A stretch of DNA of 58,981 bases, from NCBI GenBank assembly GCA_016291185.1, contig JAEFAI010000015.1:1-58981 (forward strand), read 5' to 3'. This document shows, in pieces, positions 32,785 through 42,555 of this stretch. The stretch comes from Bacteroidales bacterium (lineage in GTDB: Bacteria; Bacteroidota; Bacteroidia; Bacteroidales; UBA932). Position 1 is the first letter of the stretch. Each line of letters starts with the position of its first letter. The position numbers were made by a program, and so were the translations under genes. A model generated the notes under the pieces. The model was not told where the DNA came from. It worked only from the letters and a program-made list of their open reading frames with translations, and searched no databases.

Positions 32785-33356
32785 AAGGCCACCGCCCGGA
32801 AAAGGGCTTCCGCGAGCAGGCGCGCGCCGTCGCGCTGGGGGTGGACGCCGTCCCGGCAGAAGCGGGCGCTGTCAAAAAGATCATACAGATCGACGAGTTG
32901 CAGATGCAGCTGGGCAGCGATATCGCGGATGGCGGGACGGACGCCCTTCTCCAGCACATCCGGATTGAGAAACATCACGGGGATCGTCTTGAAGATGCGG
33001 ATGGGCGCGACGAGCACCACCTGCGGGTGCGAGGGCAGCGCGAGGTAGGACTCCACCACCCGGAGGTAGTCCTCCCGGAAGATGCCGGGATTCCAGTTCC
33101 AGGGCTTGGTATCGTTGGTTCCTAACATCAGCAGGACAATGTCCGGCTCCCAGGCCAGGCTATCCCGATAGGCCTTCTTGCTGACATAGGGTGTCTCCGC
33201 GTCGAAGCGGACCGCAGCGTCGTTGTGGCCGAAATTGCGAACCTCGAAGCCGTCGCCCAGCAGCTGCTGCAGCACAGCGGGATAGCTGTACTTGCTGCGG
33301 TTCACGATGGTGAAGCCCCAGGTGATGCTGTCTCCGACGCAGGCTACCTTTTTCAT
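32781..33356 (-). CDS. SGNH/GDSL hydrolase
   Basis: A 191-residue esterase-like protein with the block motifs: GDSI at 8-11 (catalytic Ser), GTND (block III Asn), and DGVHPQRDGARLLAEAL near the C terminus (Asp and His of the triad). No signal peptide is evident, so it is probably cytoplasmic or exported by another route. Family members remove acyl groups from lipids or sugars; the substrate is unknown. It overlaps the upstream FAD protein gene by 4 bases (same strand), so they are co-translated. Confidence 0.85.
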   Translation of the reverse strand: MKKVACVGDSITWGFTIVNRSKYSYPAVLQQLLGDGFEVRNFGHNDAAVRFDAETPYVSKKAYRDSLAWEPDIVLLMLGTNDTKPWNWNPGIFREDYLRVVESYLALPSHPQVVLVAPIRIFKTIPVMFLNPDVLEKGVRPAIRDIAAQLHLQLVDLYDLFDSARFCRDGVHPQRDGARLLAEALFRAVAF

Positions 33357-34885
33357 GCTTCAGCAGGTTTGAGCGACCGGGCCACGGCCGCGGCCACGTT
33401 GATGCCGTCCAGCGCACTGGACACGATGCCGCCCGCGTAGCCGGCGCCTTCCCCGCAAGGGAAGATACCCGGCAGCGAGACATATTCGAGCGTCTCGGGG
33501 TCGCGCGGAATGCGGACCGGCGAGGAGGTGCGGGATTCGACGCCGAGCAGGAGCGCGGCGTTCGTATAGTAGTTGCGCATTTTCACGCGCGGGAAGGCTT
33601 TCTGGAGGCGCTGCGCCACATGCGGCGGCAGGATTTCGTGCAGCGGGGCGCTCACCACGCCGGGGTGATAACTGGTCGGGGGCATGGTCTTGGAGACCTT
33701 TCCGAGGCAGAAATCCTCCATGCGCTGCGCCGGTGCAGTCATCGGGTTGGTCGCGCCCAGCGCCTGGGCGCAGTCATACATTTTGCGCTCGACCGCATGC
33801 TGGAAATCCATCAGTCTGAAGGGGCTCTCGCCCGGCACGTCTTCCGGCTCAATCTGAACCACGACGCCGGCATTGGCGAATTTGCCGCTGCGCCCGGAGT
33901 TGGACATGCCGTTCAGCACGACGGTCTGCTCTTCGGTCGAAGAGGGTACCAGGATGCCGCCGGGGCACATGCAGAAGGAGAAGACGCCGCGGCCATCGAC
34001 CTGCTCGACGAAGGAATACTCCGCCGCCGGCACGCCCGGCTTCCACTGTCCGTGGTACTGGCACCAGTTGATCTTCTCCTGCGGATGCTCCACGCGCACG
34101 CCCATCGCGAAGCCTTTCGCTTCGAGCGCACCGCCCATTCCGGAGAGCATCTCGTACACGTCCCGCGCGGAGTGGCCCGTTGCGAGGATCACGCGAGATG
34201 CGCGGTATTCCTTCCCGTCCGCCGTCTTAACATACCATTCGCCGTCAGGGATGTGCCCAGAAACCGAGACGACGCGGGAATTGAAATGGTATTCCCCACC
34301 CTGGGCGATGATGAAATTGCGGATATTCTCGACGACGACGGGCAGTTTGTCGGAGCCGATGTGCGGGTGCGCGTCGATGAGGATGTCCTTCGAAGCGCCG
34401 AACTTCACGAGCTGATGCAGCACTTCGCGAAGGTCGCCCCGCTTGGAAGAACGCGTATAAAGCTTGCCGTCGGAGAAGGCGCCCGCGCCGCCCTCGCCGT
34501 AACAGTAATTGGAGTCGGGATCAACGATGCCGTCGCGCGAGAGTTTCGCCATGTCGAACTTGCGCGCATGCACGTCTTTGCCGCGCTCCAGCACGATGGG
34601 TTTCAGGCCGAGCGTCAGGAGCTTGAGCGCGGCGAACATGCCGGCCGGGCCGGCACCGACGACGATCACCGGCTCGGCGTCGTGCACGTCCCGGTACTCC
34701 GGCAGCGTGTAGGGCACGTACTCTTCGCCAGGCCCGTACGCCTCATACTGATAGCGCCAGACCGGCTCCTTGCGCGCATCGACGGAGCGCTTCTTCAGCA
34801 CCCATTTCATGCCGCCGGCCTTGGCCTCGATCTCCTTGAGGCGCGGTTCCCGCGTGAGCGGGCAGACTACTTCAAACTCCTTCAT
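33353..34885 (-). CDS. FAD-dependent oxidoreductase (COG2509-like)
   Basis: From the ATG at 34885 the protein has 510 residues. After about 75 N-terminal residues (VCPLTREPRLKEIEAKAGG) comes the dinucleotide motif VIVVGAGPAGMFAALKL, then SRDGIVDPDSNYCYGEGGAGAFSDGKL, which matches the uncharacterised FAD-dependent dehydrogenase group, and a C-terminal GEGAGYAGGIVSSALDG segment closing the FAD site. The reaction is unknown. A TTG two codons earlier is an alternative start. It lies between tsaD and the SGNH gene on one strand. Confidence 0.85.
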   Translation of the reverse strand: MKEFEVVCPLTREPRLKEIEAKAGGMKWVLKKRSVDARKEPVWRYQYEAYGPGEEYVPYTLPEYRDVHDAEPVIVVGAGPAGMFAALKLLTLGLKPIVLERGKDVHARKFDMAKLSRDGIVDPDSNYCYGEGGAGAFSDGKLYTRSSKRGDLREVLHQLVKFGASKDILIDAHPHIGSDKLPVVVENIRNFIIAQGGEYHFNSRVVSVSGHIPDGEWYVKTADGKEYRASRVILATGHSARDVYEMLSGMGGALEAKGFAMGVRVEHPQEKINWCQYHGQWKPGVPAAEYSFVEQVDGRGVFSFCMCPGGILVPSSTEEQTVVLNGMSNSGRSGKFANAGVVVQIEPEDVPGESPFRLMDFQHAVERKMYDCAQALGATNPMTAPAQRMEDFCLGKVSKTMPPTSYHPGVVSAPLHEILPPHVAQRLQKAFPRVKMRNYYTNAALLLGVESRTSSPVRIPRDPETLEYVSLPGIFPCGEGAGYAGGIVSSALDGINVAAAVARSLKPAEA

Positions 34886-34891
34886 AATCAA

Positions 34892-35914
34892 CTAAAAATC
34901 AGACATCCGGGACACGGGAGCCACGTCCAGCGGCGTGCGCTCTCCAGCCAGATAATGGTAGTATCCGGCGATGGCGATCATCGCCGCATTGTCGGTCGTA
35001 AACTTAAACTCCGGCAGATAGGTATTCCAGCCGCGCTTGCGCCCCTCGGCCTCGATCCGGGCGCGCAGCCCGCTGTTGGCCGACACGCCGCCGCCGATGG
35101 TCACCTCCTTGATGCCGGTCTGCTTCGCGGCCTTGACCACTTTGTCCAGCAGGATATCGATCAGCGTCTTCTGGAAGGAAGCGCACAGGTCCTCCTTGTT
35201 CTTCTCCAGGAAGTCCGGATCCTTCGCCATTTCGTCGCGAACGAAATAGAGCAGCGAGGTTTTCACGCCGCTGAAGCTGTAGTCCAGCCCTTCGATATGC
35301 GGCTTGGTGAATTTGAACCGGGTCGGGTCTCCCTCTTTGGCAAGCCGGTCGATGATGGGACCGCCGGGATAGCCCAGGCCCAGCATCTTGGAGCATTTGT
35401 CGAAGGCCTCCCCCACCGCGTCGTCGATGGTCTGGCCCAGGATCTCGAAATGCAGCGGATCGTCCACGCGGACGATCTGCGAATTGCCGCCGCTGACCAG
35501 CAGGCAGAGATACGGGAACGCAGGCTCCCGCACGGGCTTGTCCGGCTGGCGGATGAAATCGGCCAGCAGGTGACCCTGCAAATGGTTCACCATCACGATC
35601 GGGATGTCCAGCGCCAGGCCCATTGCCTTGGCGAAGGAAGTGCCCACCAGGAGCGAGCCGAGCAAGCCCGGACCGCGCGTAAACGCGATGGCGGTCAGGT
35701 CCGAGGCCTGGACACCTGCCCGGGCGAGCGCCTCGCTCACCACCGGGACGATATTCTGTTCGTGTGCACGCGACGCCAGTTCCGGGACCACCCCGCCGAA
35801 GGCGCGGTGCACGTCCTGGCTGGCGATGACGTTCGACAGGAGCCACCCGTCGCGGATGACAGCCGCCGAAGTGTCGTCGCAGGAAGATTCAATGCCAAGT
35901 ATGATGTCTGCCAT
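34892..35914 (-). CDS. tsaD: tRNA threonylcarbamoyladenosine synthase subunit TsaD
   Basis: The ATG at 35914 gives 340 residues, the usual size (MADIILGIESSCDDTSAAVI). The metal-binding motif is in FGGVVPELASRAHEQNI (His..His), and the ASKHA nucleotide-binding segments VNHLQGHLLA, LLVSGGNSQIV and VTIGGGVSANSGLR are present. TsaD transfers threonylcarbamoyl to A37 of ANN-decoding tRNAs together with TsaB/E. mtaB, which can methylthiolate t6A, lies 5.4 kb away. A -7 box is at 35934-35941. A 31-codon open extension upstream is not used. Confidence 0.97.
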   Translation of the reverse strand: MADIILGIESSCDDTSAAVIRDGWLLSNVIASQDVHRAFGGVVPELASRAHEQNIVPVVSEALARAGVQASDLTAIAFTRGPGLLGSLLVGTSFAKAMGLALDIPIVMVNHLQGHLLADFIRQPDKPVREPAFPYLCLLVSGGNSQIVRVDDPLHFEILGQTIDDAVGEAFDKCSKMLGLGYPGGPIIDRLAKEGDPTRFKFTKPHIEGLDYSFSGVKTSLLYFVRDEMAKDPDFLEKNKEDLCASFQKTLIDILLDKVVKAAKQTGIKEVTIGGGVSANSGLRARIEAEGRKRGWNTYLPEFKFTTDNAAMIAIAGYYHYLAGERTPLDVAPVSRMSDF

Positions 35915-35933
35915 CTGAGTTACAATTATTTTG

Positions 35934-35941
35934 CAAAGATA
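35934..35941 (-). promoter_or_regulatory. -7 box for tsaD
   Basis: Minus-strand TATCTTTG, 19 bases before the ATG at 35914. Confidence 0.55.
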
Positions 35942-35989
35942 GCAATTATTCCGCAGGCGCGCACACATGGTATTACGCGAAGAAATTCT

Positions 35990-35997
35990 TATATTTG
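35990..35997 (+). promoter_or_regulatory. -7 box for tamB
   Basis: TATATTTG, 15 bases before the ATG at 36013; divergent from the tsaD promoter. Confidence 0.55.
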
Positions 35998-36012
35998 TAG
36001 ATTCCAACGCAC

Positions 36013-39000
36013 ATGTACAGGAAAAAGGGTTATATCGTCGCGCGCATTGTCGGCTTGCTGGCAGTGCTGCTCATGGCGTTTCTCGTTGCTATTCAGACTC
36101 CTCTGGTCCAGACCCGCCTGTCCAAAGTTGCCCTCAACCAGCTCGTTGCCATCATGGACGGCCGCGTACAATACGACGAGCTCAAGGTCATGACCTCCGG
36201 CGTCATCGTCGTCCGGAACCTCAAACTGATCGACACACACCCCTATACGGAAGATATTAACAAGCGCGGTTGGGCCCCGGCGGACACCGTCGCCCAGATC
36301 AAAACCCTGACGGCCACATTCGGCCTGAGCGGTTTGTTCCGCAAGGAGGGCCTGCACATGGGCCGCGTCACCATCGAAGGCGGCAGCTTCCACCTGGTCA
36401 GCGAGCCTGGCGAAGAATACCACGACAACCTCTCCCGCATCTTCCACCTGAAGCCCACCGACCAACCGCCGTCCAGAGATCCCCTGTTCGATATCAAGAA
36501 ACTGCGCGTCAAGGATTTCCGTTTCCAGATAAACAGCTTCCTGCCTGACCGCGGCACCTACAAGGGTTTCGGTATCAACTTTGACGACCTGGACATCACC
36601 CTGGATTTCACGGCCTACAAGTTCGCCCTGGTCGATGCCAAGATACGCGGCGATATCGAGCGCCTGTCCGCCCGGGAGAAGTCCGGCTATGTGATCGAGA
36701 ATCTTACTTCTAGTTGCGCGTTCGGCTTCGTGGACGGCGCCCTGTTCGAAGACTTTGTGCTGTGCGACGCTTGGTCGGACATTCGCTTCCGCTCCCTGGC
36801 CCTGAAGTACGAATCGACGAAGGATTTCAGCGATTTCGTCAACCTGGTGCCCCTCGAAGGCGACTTTCAGCGCTCTCGCTGCGCGCTGCAGACCCTCGCC
36901 TATTTCTCCGGTTCTTTCATCGACAGTCCGACGATCGCAGAAGTGCGGCGCGGCCACGTGAGCGGCCCCGTCTGCGATATGAACATCGAGCGTCTGGTCT
37001 TCTCGGAGACCCATTCAGGCGTTTCCTCCACGCTGAGTGCCCATATCGCGGGGCTGCCTGACATCCAGGAAGCCGCGCTGGACGCCCAGCTGCAGGACCT
37101 GACGGGCACGACCACCGGCTTCTCCCGCTTCCTTGGCGGGCTCGCCCCGGACAAACCCGCCCCGGATTTCAGTTCGATCGCCCACAACATCCCGCTGACG
37201 CTCCAGGTCGTGGCGAAGGGCCCGTTCAACAACCTGGACCTCGACATCCAGACGCAGAGTCCATCCGGATCTTTCAACCTCACAGGCTCGATACGCAACG
37301 CAGTGGACCCGCTCCGCCCGATCGACCTGGCACTCAACCTGGCCACACACGAGCTGGACCTCGGCGACATCCTGGGCGTCGATATGCTGGGCACGACCAC
37401 GCTGCGCACCCGCGTCCATGCCATCCTCGCCAATGGCGGCGGCTTGCCGGACGCCACCCTGGACTCCCTTTACATCGACCGCATCCATGCCCTCGGGCAG
37501 GATATCCATAATATCCGCGTCATCGGTTCCCTGCACGACGATACGGCCGCCGGCCGCATCCAGAGCAACGATCCCCTGCTGCGGCTCGACCTCACCGGCC
37601 TGCTGGACCTGAAGCCGAAGAACGGCCGGGCCCGCTACCGCGTGGACGGACAGATCGCAGAAGCCAATCTGGCCGCATTCGGCATCAATGCCGGCGGCAA
37701 ATTGTCCCGCGTCGCCACCGGCCTGCACGCGGACCTGGTCCGCCTCGGCGAGCGATTCGACGGCAGCTTCCTGATGGAAGGCGCCCGCCTGATGGACAAG
37801 GAAGGCACGCACCAGCTTGGCGACATCCAGGTCAACGCCCGCACGGACGGGGACTGGCAAGAGATCCACTTCGACGCGCCCTTCCTGGAAGCACGCTTCC
37901 GGGGCGACCGCCCCGTCACGAGCTTCGCCAGAGATCTGCAGGAAATCACCCTGCGCCGCGACCTCTATGCCTTGTACACGGACACGCATGAGCCGAGCGG
38001 CTGCGGCAACTACACCCTGGATGCCATCTTCCACGACACCCGCGCGCTGATGGCCATCTTCGCACCCGGCGCGTATATCGCCGACAACACGAGCCTGACC
38101 CTCTCGACGACGGACCAGGACCGGCTCGACGGCCGCATCAGCTCCGACCGTATCGCTTTCAACAAGAACTACCTCCGGAACGTCAACCTGCTCTTCGACA
38201 ACCGGAACGGCGCCCTGCTGGGCAGTATCGTCAGCTCCGAGCTGCGGGCCGGCACGCTTGCGATGCTCAATCCCGCCATCACGCTCGGCGCGGACGACAA
38301 CCGTCTCTCCCTGGGAGTCCATTATGACAATTTCTCCGGTACGGGCGGCGAAGCCTCCATCAATCTCGAAGGACGCATGTACCGCGACGAGCAGGACGGA
38401 GAACTGGTCATCCAGGCCCATCCGGTCGGTTCCTACATCATGACGGGAGAGGACACCTGGACCTTCGCGCCTGCCGATATCATCAAGCACGGCCAGGACA
38501 TCCGCCTGGACCATTTCCTGATCAGCAACGGATCGCAGCAGCTGCTGGTGGACGGCGGCTTCTCTCCGGTCCACAGCGATACCCTGTCCCTGCACATGGA
38601 CCGCTTCGACCTGGCGCTCGTCAACGAATTCCTCCCGGCGCAATTCAGCCTCCAAGGTCTGATGAACGGCCAGGCCATCGTCGCCTCCGGTCCGGACAAA
38701 GCCTTCGGCATGCTGATGGACTTCCGGCTCGACACCTTGCGCTTCTCCGGCGTGGATGTGGGCAACATGACCCTTTCCAGCCAGTTACAGAATGAAGGCA
38801 AGGAGATCGGCATCAGCCTCCACGACAACATCGACGGCCGCGACGCCCTCCGGGTCGGCGGCAGTTATTTCCTCCAGGAGAAGCGCCTCGACATTCAGGC
38901 CGGCCTGGACCGCTTCCCGCTGGCCGTTGCGTCGGCCTTCATGCCCGACATCGTCACCGACCTGGGCGGCGGCATCAGCGGCACGCTCAGCGTGACCGGT

Positions 39001-40596
39001 TCGCCGGACGAGATCATCCCCTACAGCGATGACCTGCGCATCGACGATGCCTGTGCCCGCCTGGGGCTCACCGGCGTCACCTACACCATCAGCGGCCCGC
39101 TCCGGGTGGACCAGAACGGCGTCTATATGGACCGCGTTGCCATTCTGGACGACGACAGCGGCAGCATGATCGTCGATGGCGCCCTGCGCTACCAGCATCT
39201 GAAAGATTTCAATGTCGATGGCCATGTGCAACTCAGCAACATCAAGGTTCTGGATGCACCGGAGCGGCCTGGCATCTCTTACTATGGCTTCCTGCGCGCT
39301 TCCGGTACGGCCAATGCCCGCGGTCCGCTGACGGCGCTCAACGTGGATGCGGACGTCAGCACCTCCGGCGTCGGCGAAGTGCACATCGCCCCGTCCGCCA
39401 GCGCCGCCTCCTCGTCAAGCAGCAGCCACAAACTGCTGACCTTCACGGAACCGGGCCGGGAGATGGACCCGTACGAAGAAATGCTGGCCAGCCTCAAGAA
39501 GAAGGAAGTCACGCCTTCGGATATCACCATCCACGGACGCGTGAACATCCAGCCGAGCGTCAACGCCTTCGTGGAAATCGACAAGGAAGCCGGCAACGTG
39601 GCCTCCGTCAACGGTCAAGGCACCGTGAGCCTCACCCTGCGCCCGTCCAGGGCTATTTTCGACTTGAACGGCGACTACAACATCAGCGAAGGAACTTACC
39701 AGTTCGTCCTGCCGGGCCTGTTGTCCAAGAACTTTACCGTCCAGCGCGGCAGCTCCGTCAAGTTCAACGGCGACGTGATGAATACCGAGCTCGACATCAA
39801 TGCAACTTACGGCCTGCGTGCCTCGCTCGACCCGATGCTGGGCACGGGCAACCTCTCCCGCCGACCGGTCAATTGCGTCATCAATGTGGGCGACCGCCTG
39901 CGCGCGCCCAAACTCAACCTTTCGATCGACGTGCCGGACCTCGATCCGACCACACGCATGGCTGTCGAGTCGGCCCTGAGCACGAGCGACAAGGTCCAGA
40001 AGCAGTTCGTATCCCTGCTGCTGCTCGGCACCTTCCTGCCCGACGAGAACTCCGGCGTCTTCAACCAGACCGCCCTGCTCTACTCCAATGTGATGGAGAT
40101 CATGTCCGGCCAGCTGAACAATATCCTCCAGCGTTTCAAGATTCCTGTTGACGTGGGCTTCGGCTACCAGGAGATGCGCACGGGCGAGAACCTCTTCGAC
40201 ATTTCGGTGTCCACCGAGCTCTTCGACAACCGCGTCATCCTCAGCGGCAACTTCGGTAACCGCCAGTATTCGACCGGTAGCGCCGGAGGCGACTTCTCCG
40301 GCGATGTCGATCTGCAGGTCAAGCTCGACGAGGAGGGTAAATTCCGCTTCAACGTCTTCTCCCATTCCGCCGACGAATTCACGAGCTACCTCGACTTCTC
40401 GCAGCGGAACGGTATCGGCGTCAGCTTCCAGAAAGAATACAAGTCCTTTGCGGACTTCGCCCGCAATCTGTTCATTCCCAAGAGGAACCGCCAGCAGCTC
40501 GACTCGCTGGAAGCGGAGAAGTTCGCCAAGCAAGTCATTATCCAGATAGAAGATGAATCCGGGGAAACTGTATCTGATCCCAACGCCGCTCGGTGA
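36013..40596 (+). CDS. tamB: TamB-type translocation/assembly or lipid-transport protein
   Basis: A very long (1527-residue) protein with an N-terminal membrane anchor (about 8-27, IVARIVGLLAVLLMAFLVAI) and a repetitive beta-rich body typical of AsmA/TamB-type bridges. The C-terminal about 400 residues contain the TamB/DUF490 domain (RPSRAIFDLNGDYNISEGTYQF, NFTVQRGSSVKFNGD, TRMAVESALSTSDKVQKQFVSLLLLG). These proteins span the periplasm and carry lipids or assist outer-membrane protein assembly. A Ser-rich linker (SASAASSSSSSH) sits at about 1130-1141. No tamA gene is adjacent. The 3' end overlaps the RsmI-like gene by 44 bases. Confidence 0.9.
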   Translation: MYRKKGYIVARIVGLLAVLLMAFLVAIQTPLVQTRLSKVALNQLVAIMDGRVQYDELKVMTSGVIVVRNLKLIDTHPYTEDINKRGWAPADTVAQIKTLTATFGLSGLFRKEGLHMGRVTIEGGSFHLVSEPGEEYHDNLSRIFHLKPTDQPPSRDPLFDIKKLRVKDFRFQINSFLPDRGTYKGFGINFDDLDITLDFTAYKFALVDAKIRGDIERLSAREKSGYVIENLTSSCAFGFVDGALFEDFVLCDAWSDIRFRSLALKYESTKDFSDFVNLVPLEGDFQRSRCALQTLAYFSGSFIDSPTIAEVRRGHVSGPVCDMNIERLVFSETHSGVSSTLSAHIAGLPDIQEAALDAQLQDLTGTTTGFSRFLGGLAPDKPAPDFSSIAHNIPLTLQVVAKGPFNNLDLDIQTQSPSGSFNLTGSIRNAVDPLRPIDLALNLATHELDLGDILGVDMLGTTTLRTRVHAILANGGGLPDATLDSLYIDRIHALGQDIHNIRVIGSLHDDTAAGRIQSNDPLLRLDLTGLLDLKPKNGRARYRVDGQIAEANLAAFGINAGGKLSRVATGLHADLVRLGERFDGSFLMEGARLMDKEGTHQLGDIQVNARTDGDWQEIHFDAPFLEARFRGDRPVTSFARDLQEITLRRDLYALYTDTHEPSGCGNYTLDAIFHDTRALMAIFAPGAYIADNTSLTLSTTDQDRLDGRISSDRIAFNKNYLRNVNLLFDNRNGALLGSIVSSELRAGTLAMLNPAITLGADDNRLSLGVHYDNFSGTGGEASINLEGRMYRDEQDGELVIQAHPVGSYIMTGEDTWTFAPADIIKHGQDIRLDHFLISNGSQQLLVDGGFSPVHSDTLSLHMDRFDLALVNEFLPAQFSLQGLMNGQAIVASGPDKAFGMLMDFRLDTLRFSGVDVGNMTLSSQLQNEGKEIGISLHDNIDGRDALRVGGSYFLQEKRLDIQAGLDRFPLAVASAFMPDIVTDLGGGISGTLSVTGSPDEIIPYSDDLRIDDACARLGLTGVTYTISGPLRVDQNGVYMDRVAILDDDSGSMIVDGALRYQHLKDFNVDGHVQLSNIKVLDAPERPGISYYGFLRASGTANARGPLTALNVDADVSTSGVGEVHIAPSASAASSSSSSHKLLTFTEPGREMDPYEEMLASLKKKEVTPSDITIHGRVNIQPSVNAFVEIDKEAGNVASVNGQGTVSLTLRPSRAIFDLNGDYNISEGTYQFVLPGLLSKNFTVQRGSSVKFNGDVMNTELDINATYGLRASLDPMLGTGNLSRRPVNCVINVGDRLRAPKLNLSIDVPDLDPTTRMAVESALSTSDKVQKQFVSLLLLGTFLPDENSGVFNQTALLYSNVMEIMSGQLNNILQRFKIPVDVGFGYQEMRTGENLFDISVSTELFDNRVILSGNFGNRQYSTGSAGGDFSGDVDLQVKLDEEGKFRFNVFSHSADEFTSYLDFSQRNGIGVSFQKEYKSFADFARNLFIPKRNRQQLDSLEAEKFAKQVIIQIEDESGETVSDPNAAR

Positions 40597-41296
40597 CACC
40601 GAGCCGGCCGCGTGCCTGCCGCAGAGCGTCCTGGAGACGGCCTGCGGCCTGCATTGTTTTGTCGTCGAGGAGCTCCGAACCGCCCGACGCTTCCTGTCCC
40701 GCTACGGCTTGCGCGGCCATATTGACGAGCTGGATCTGCACGAACTCAATGAGCACACCACCCCGGCCGAAGTGGAGGCCCTGCTGCCCCTCTTCGACGG
40801 GCAGGACGTCGGCCTGATGTCCGAAGCGGGCCTGCCGGCCGTGGCCGATCCAGGCGCCGCCCTTGTGGCCCTGTGCCACCGCCACGGCATCGAAGTCGTC
40901 CCCCTGGTGGGCCCTTCCTCGCTGATGCTTGCCCTGATGGCCTCCGGCTTGAACGGCCAGTCCTTCGCCTTCCGCGGCTACATCCCGGCCAAGACCGACG
41001 AACGCCGCGCAGCGCTCAAGGAGCTGGAGAAGCAGTCCCGCGCCCTGAAGCAGAGCCAGATCCTCATCGAGACGCCCTATCGCAACGATGCGCTGCTCGC
41101 CGACATGCTGCAGATTCTCTCCCCTTCCACGCAGCTTTGCGTGGCGGCCGACATCACCCTCCCGACGCAGTTCATCCAGACGAAAAGCATTGCCGCCTGG
41201 CGCAAATCGTCATTTGCCGGCTCTTCTTCGTCATTCGCCGGCTTGACCGGCGAATCTATCGGCAAGCGCCCCTGCGTCTTCATCCTCCTCGCCTAA
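40553..41296 (+). CDS. RsmI-like SAM-dependent methyltransferase carrying a palindromic insertion
   Basis: The 247-residue protein resembles tetrapyrrole-methylase-type RsmI relatives: KLYLIPTPLGDTE at the N terminus, VGLMSEAGLPAVADPGAALV and VVPLVGPSSLMLALMASG in the SAM-binding core. It is likely an rRNA (ribose-cytidine) methyltransferase relative rather than RsmI itself. Near the C terminus the peptide SSFAGSSSSFAGLTGES (about residues 219-235), encoded by a repeat (41208-41256), separates IAAWRK from KRPCVFILLA, which are adjacent or nearly so in relatives. The start overlaps tamB by 44 bases, and mtaB follows by 3 bases. Confidence 0.85.
   Translation: MNPGKLYLIPTPLGDTEPAACLPQSVLETACGLHCFVVEELRTARRFLSRYGLRGHIDELDLHELNEHTTPAEVEALLPLFDGQDVGLMSEAGLPAVADPGAALVALCHRHGIEVVPLVGPSSLMLALMASGLNGQSFAFRGYIPAKTDERRAALKELEKQSRALKQSQILIETPYRNDALLADMLQILSPSTQLCVAADITLPTQFIQTKSIAAWRKSSFAGSSSSFAGLTGESIGKRPCVFILLA
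41208..41256. repeat. Half-plus-full palindromic repeat inside the RsmI-like gene (copy B)
   Basis: A 21-base half unit (41208-41228, CGTCATTTGCCGGC then CTTCTT-type spacer) is followed by a 28-base palindrome (41229-41256) that begins CGTCATTCGCCGGC and ends GCCGG-type arm ACCGGCGAATC. The 28 bases are identical to 44366-44393 in thiL, and the half-plus-full layout is also the same. Read in frame it gives SSFAG and SSFAGLTGES. Confidence 0.8.
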
Positions 41297-41299
41297 GCC

Positions 41300-42553
41300 A
41301 TGAAAATCGCACTGCTGACCCTGGGCTGCAAGCTCAATTTCGCCGAGACGGCCACCTACGAACGCGGCTTTATCGCCGCGGGGCTGGAGGTCGTGCCCTG
41401 GGGGCAGGCGGCGGACGTGTGCCTGATCAATACCTGCTCGGTCACCGCGACGGCAGACAGCAAGTCCCGCAACCTGGTGCGCAAAATGCACCGCCTCCAC
41501 CCGCAGGCACGCATCATCGTGACCGGCTGCAGCGCCGAGCTGCGCCGCGCCGAGATCGAGCGGATCGAAGGCGTCTCGCGCGTGTTCGGCGCGAAGGAAA
41601 AAGGCCTCGTGGTCGCCGAGACGCTGGCGCTGCTGGGCATCGAAGCCCCTGCCGCGCTGCCGTCGGCATCGACCGTTTTCAGCGCATTTTCAGCCGCTGA
41701 ATCCCGCACCCGCGCCTTCTTAAAGGTTCAAGACGGATGCAATAATTATTGTAAGTATTGCACGGTCCCCTACGCCCGGGGCGAGAGCCGCAACCTGCCC
41801 ATCGCCGAGTGCGTGCGCAACGCCGAGAAGATTGCCGCCCAGGGCGTGCGCGAAATCGTGCTCACGGGCGTGAACACGGGCGATTTTGGCCGGACGACCG
41901 GCGAATCGTTCCTCGACCTGCTGAAGGCGCTGAACGAAGTCGAAGGCATCGAGCGCTACCGCATTTCGAGCATCGAGCCCAACCTCCTGACGGAGGAAAT
42001 CGTGGACTGGATTGCGTCCGGAACCAAGTTCCAGCCGCATTTCCACATCCCCCTGCAGACCGGCGCCGACGCCCTGCTAGAGCGTATGGGACGCCACTAC
42101 GACACCGCCTTTTTCGCGGAGCGCCTCGAAATGATCCGCCGCAAGATGGAGCGTCCGGGCACGCCGAAGGTCTTCTTCGGCATCGACGTGATGGTCGGCC
42201 TGCCCGGCGAGACGCAGGAGCTCTTCAAGCAGACCTTCAACTTCATCGAGCGCGTTCATCCGGCCTTCATCCATGTGTTCCCCTACTCCCGCCGTCCCGG
42301 CACGCCCGCCGCGGACATGCCCGGCCAGGTGGATGAAGCCACCAAGAAGCACCGCGTGGCCGTCCTGGAAGAGCTCTGCCGCAAGCTGCACGCGGATTTC
42401 CGCACACAGAACCGCGGCGAGCACGAGCGCGTGCTCTGGGAGTCCACCGTCCACGACGGGATGATGGAAGGCTATACCGGCAACTACATCCGCATTTCGC
42501 GCCCCTACGCCCCGGCGCTCGTCGGCACGCTGACGGATATTGTAATAGATTGA
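41300..42553 (+). CDS. mtaB: tRNA t6A methylthiotransferase MtaB
   Basis: A 417-residue radical SAM methylthiotransferase. The N-terminal UPF0004 domain has Cys in TLGCKLN, INTCSVT and VTGCSAE; the radical SAM cluster is QDGCNNYCKYCTVPYARG. A C-terminal TRAM-like segment follows. CKLNFAE in place of the MiaB CQMN form identifies the MtaB branch, which converts t6A37 to ms2t6A37 in tRNA. This fits with tsaD nearby. It starts 3 bases after the RsmI-like gene and is followed by an MBL hydrolase after 2 bases. Confidence 0.93.
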   Translation: MKIALLTLGCKLNFAETATYERGFIAAGLEVVPWGQAADVCLINTCSVTATADSKSRNLVRKMHRLHPQARIIVTGCSAELRRAEIERIEGVSRVFGAKEKGLVVAETLALLGIEAPAALPSASTVFSAFSAAESRTRAFLKVQDGCNNYCKYCTVPYARGESRNLPIAECVRNAEKIAAQGVREIVLTGVNTGDFGRTTGESFLDLLKALNEVEGIERYRISSIEPNLLTEEIVDWIASGTKFQPHFHIPLQTGADALLERMGRHYDTAFFAERLEMIRRKMERPGTPKVFFGIDVMVGLPGETQELFKQTFNFIERVHPAFIHVFPYSRRPGTPAADMPGQVDEATKKHRVAVLEELCRKLHADFRTQNRGEHERVLWESTVHDGMMEGYTGNYIRISRPYAPALVGTLTDIVID

Positions 42554-42555
42554 TT

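Noticed and set aside
39400..39430. Ser-rich stretch in tamB as another palindromic insertion
   Set aside because: It is a short low-complexity run without inverted arms or the CGTCAT/ATGACG ends.
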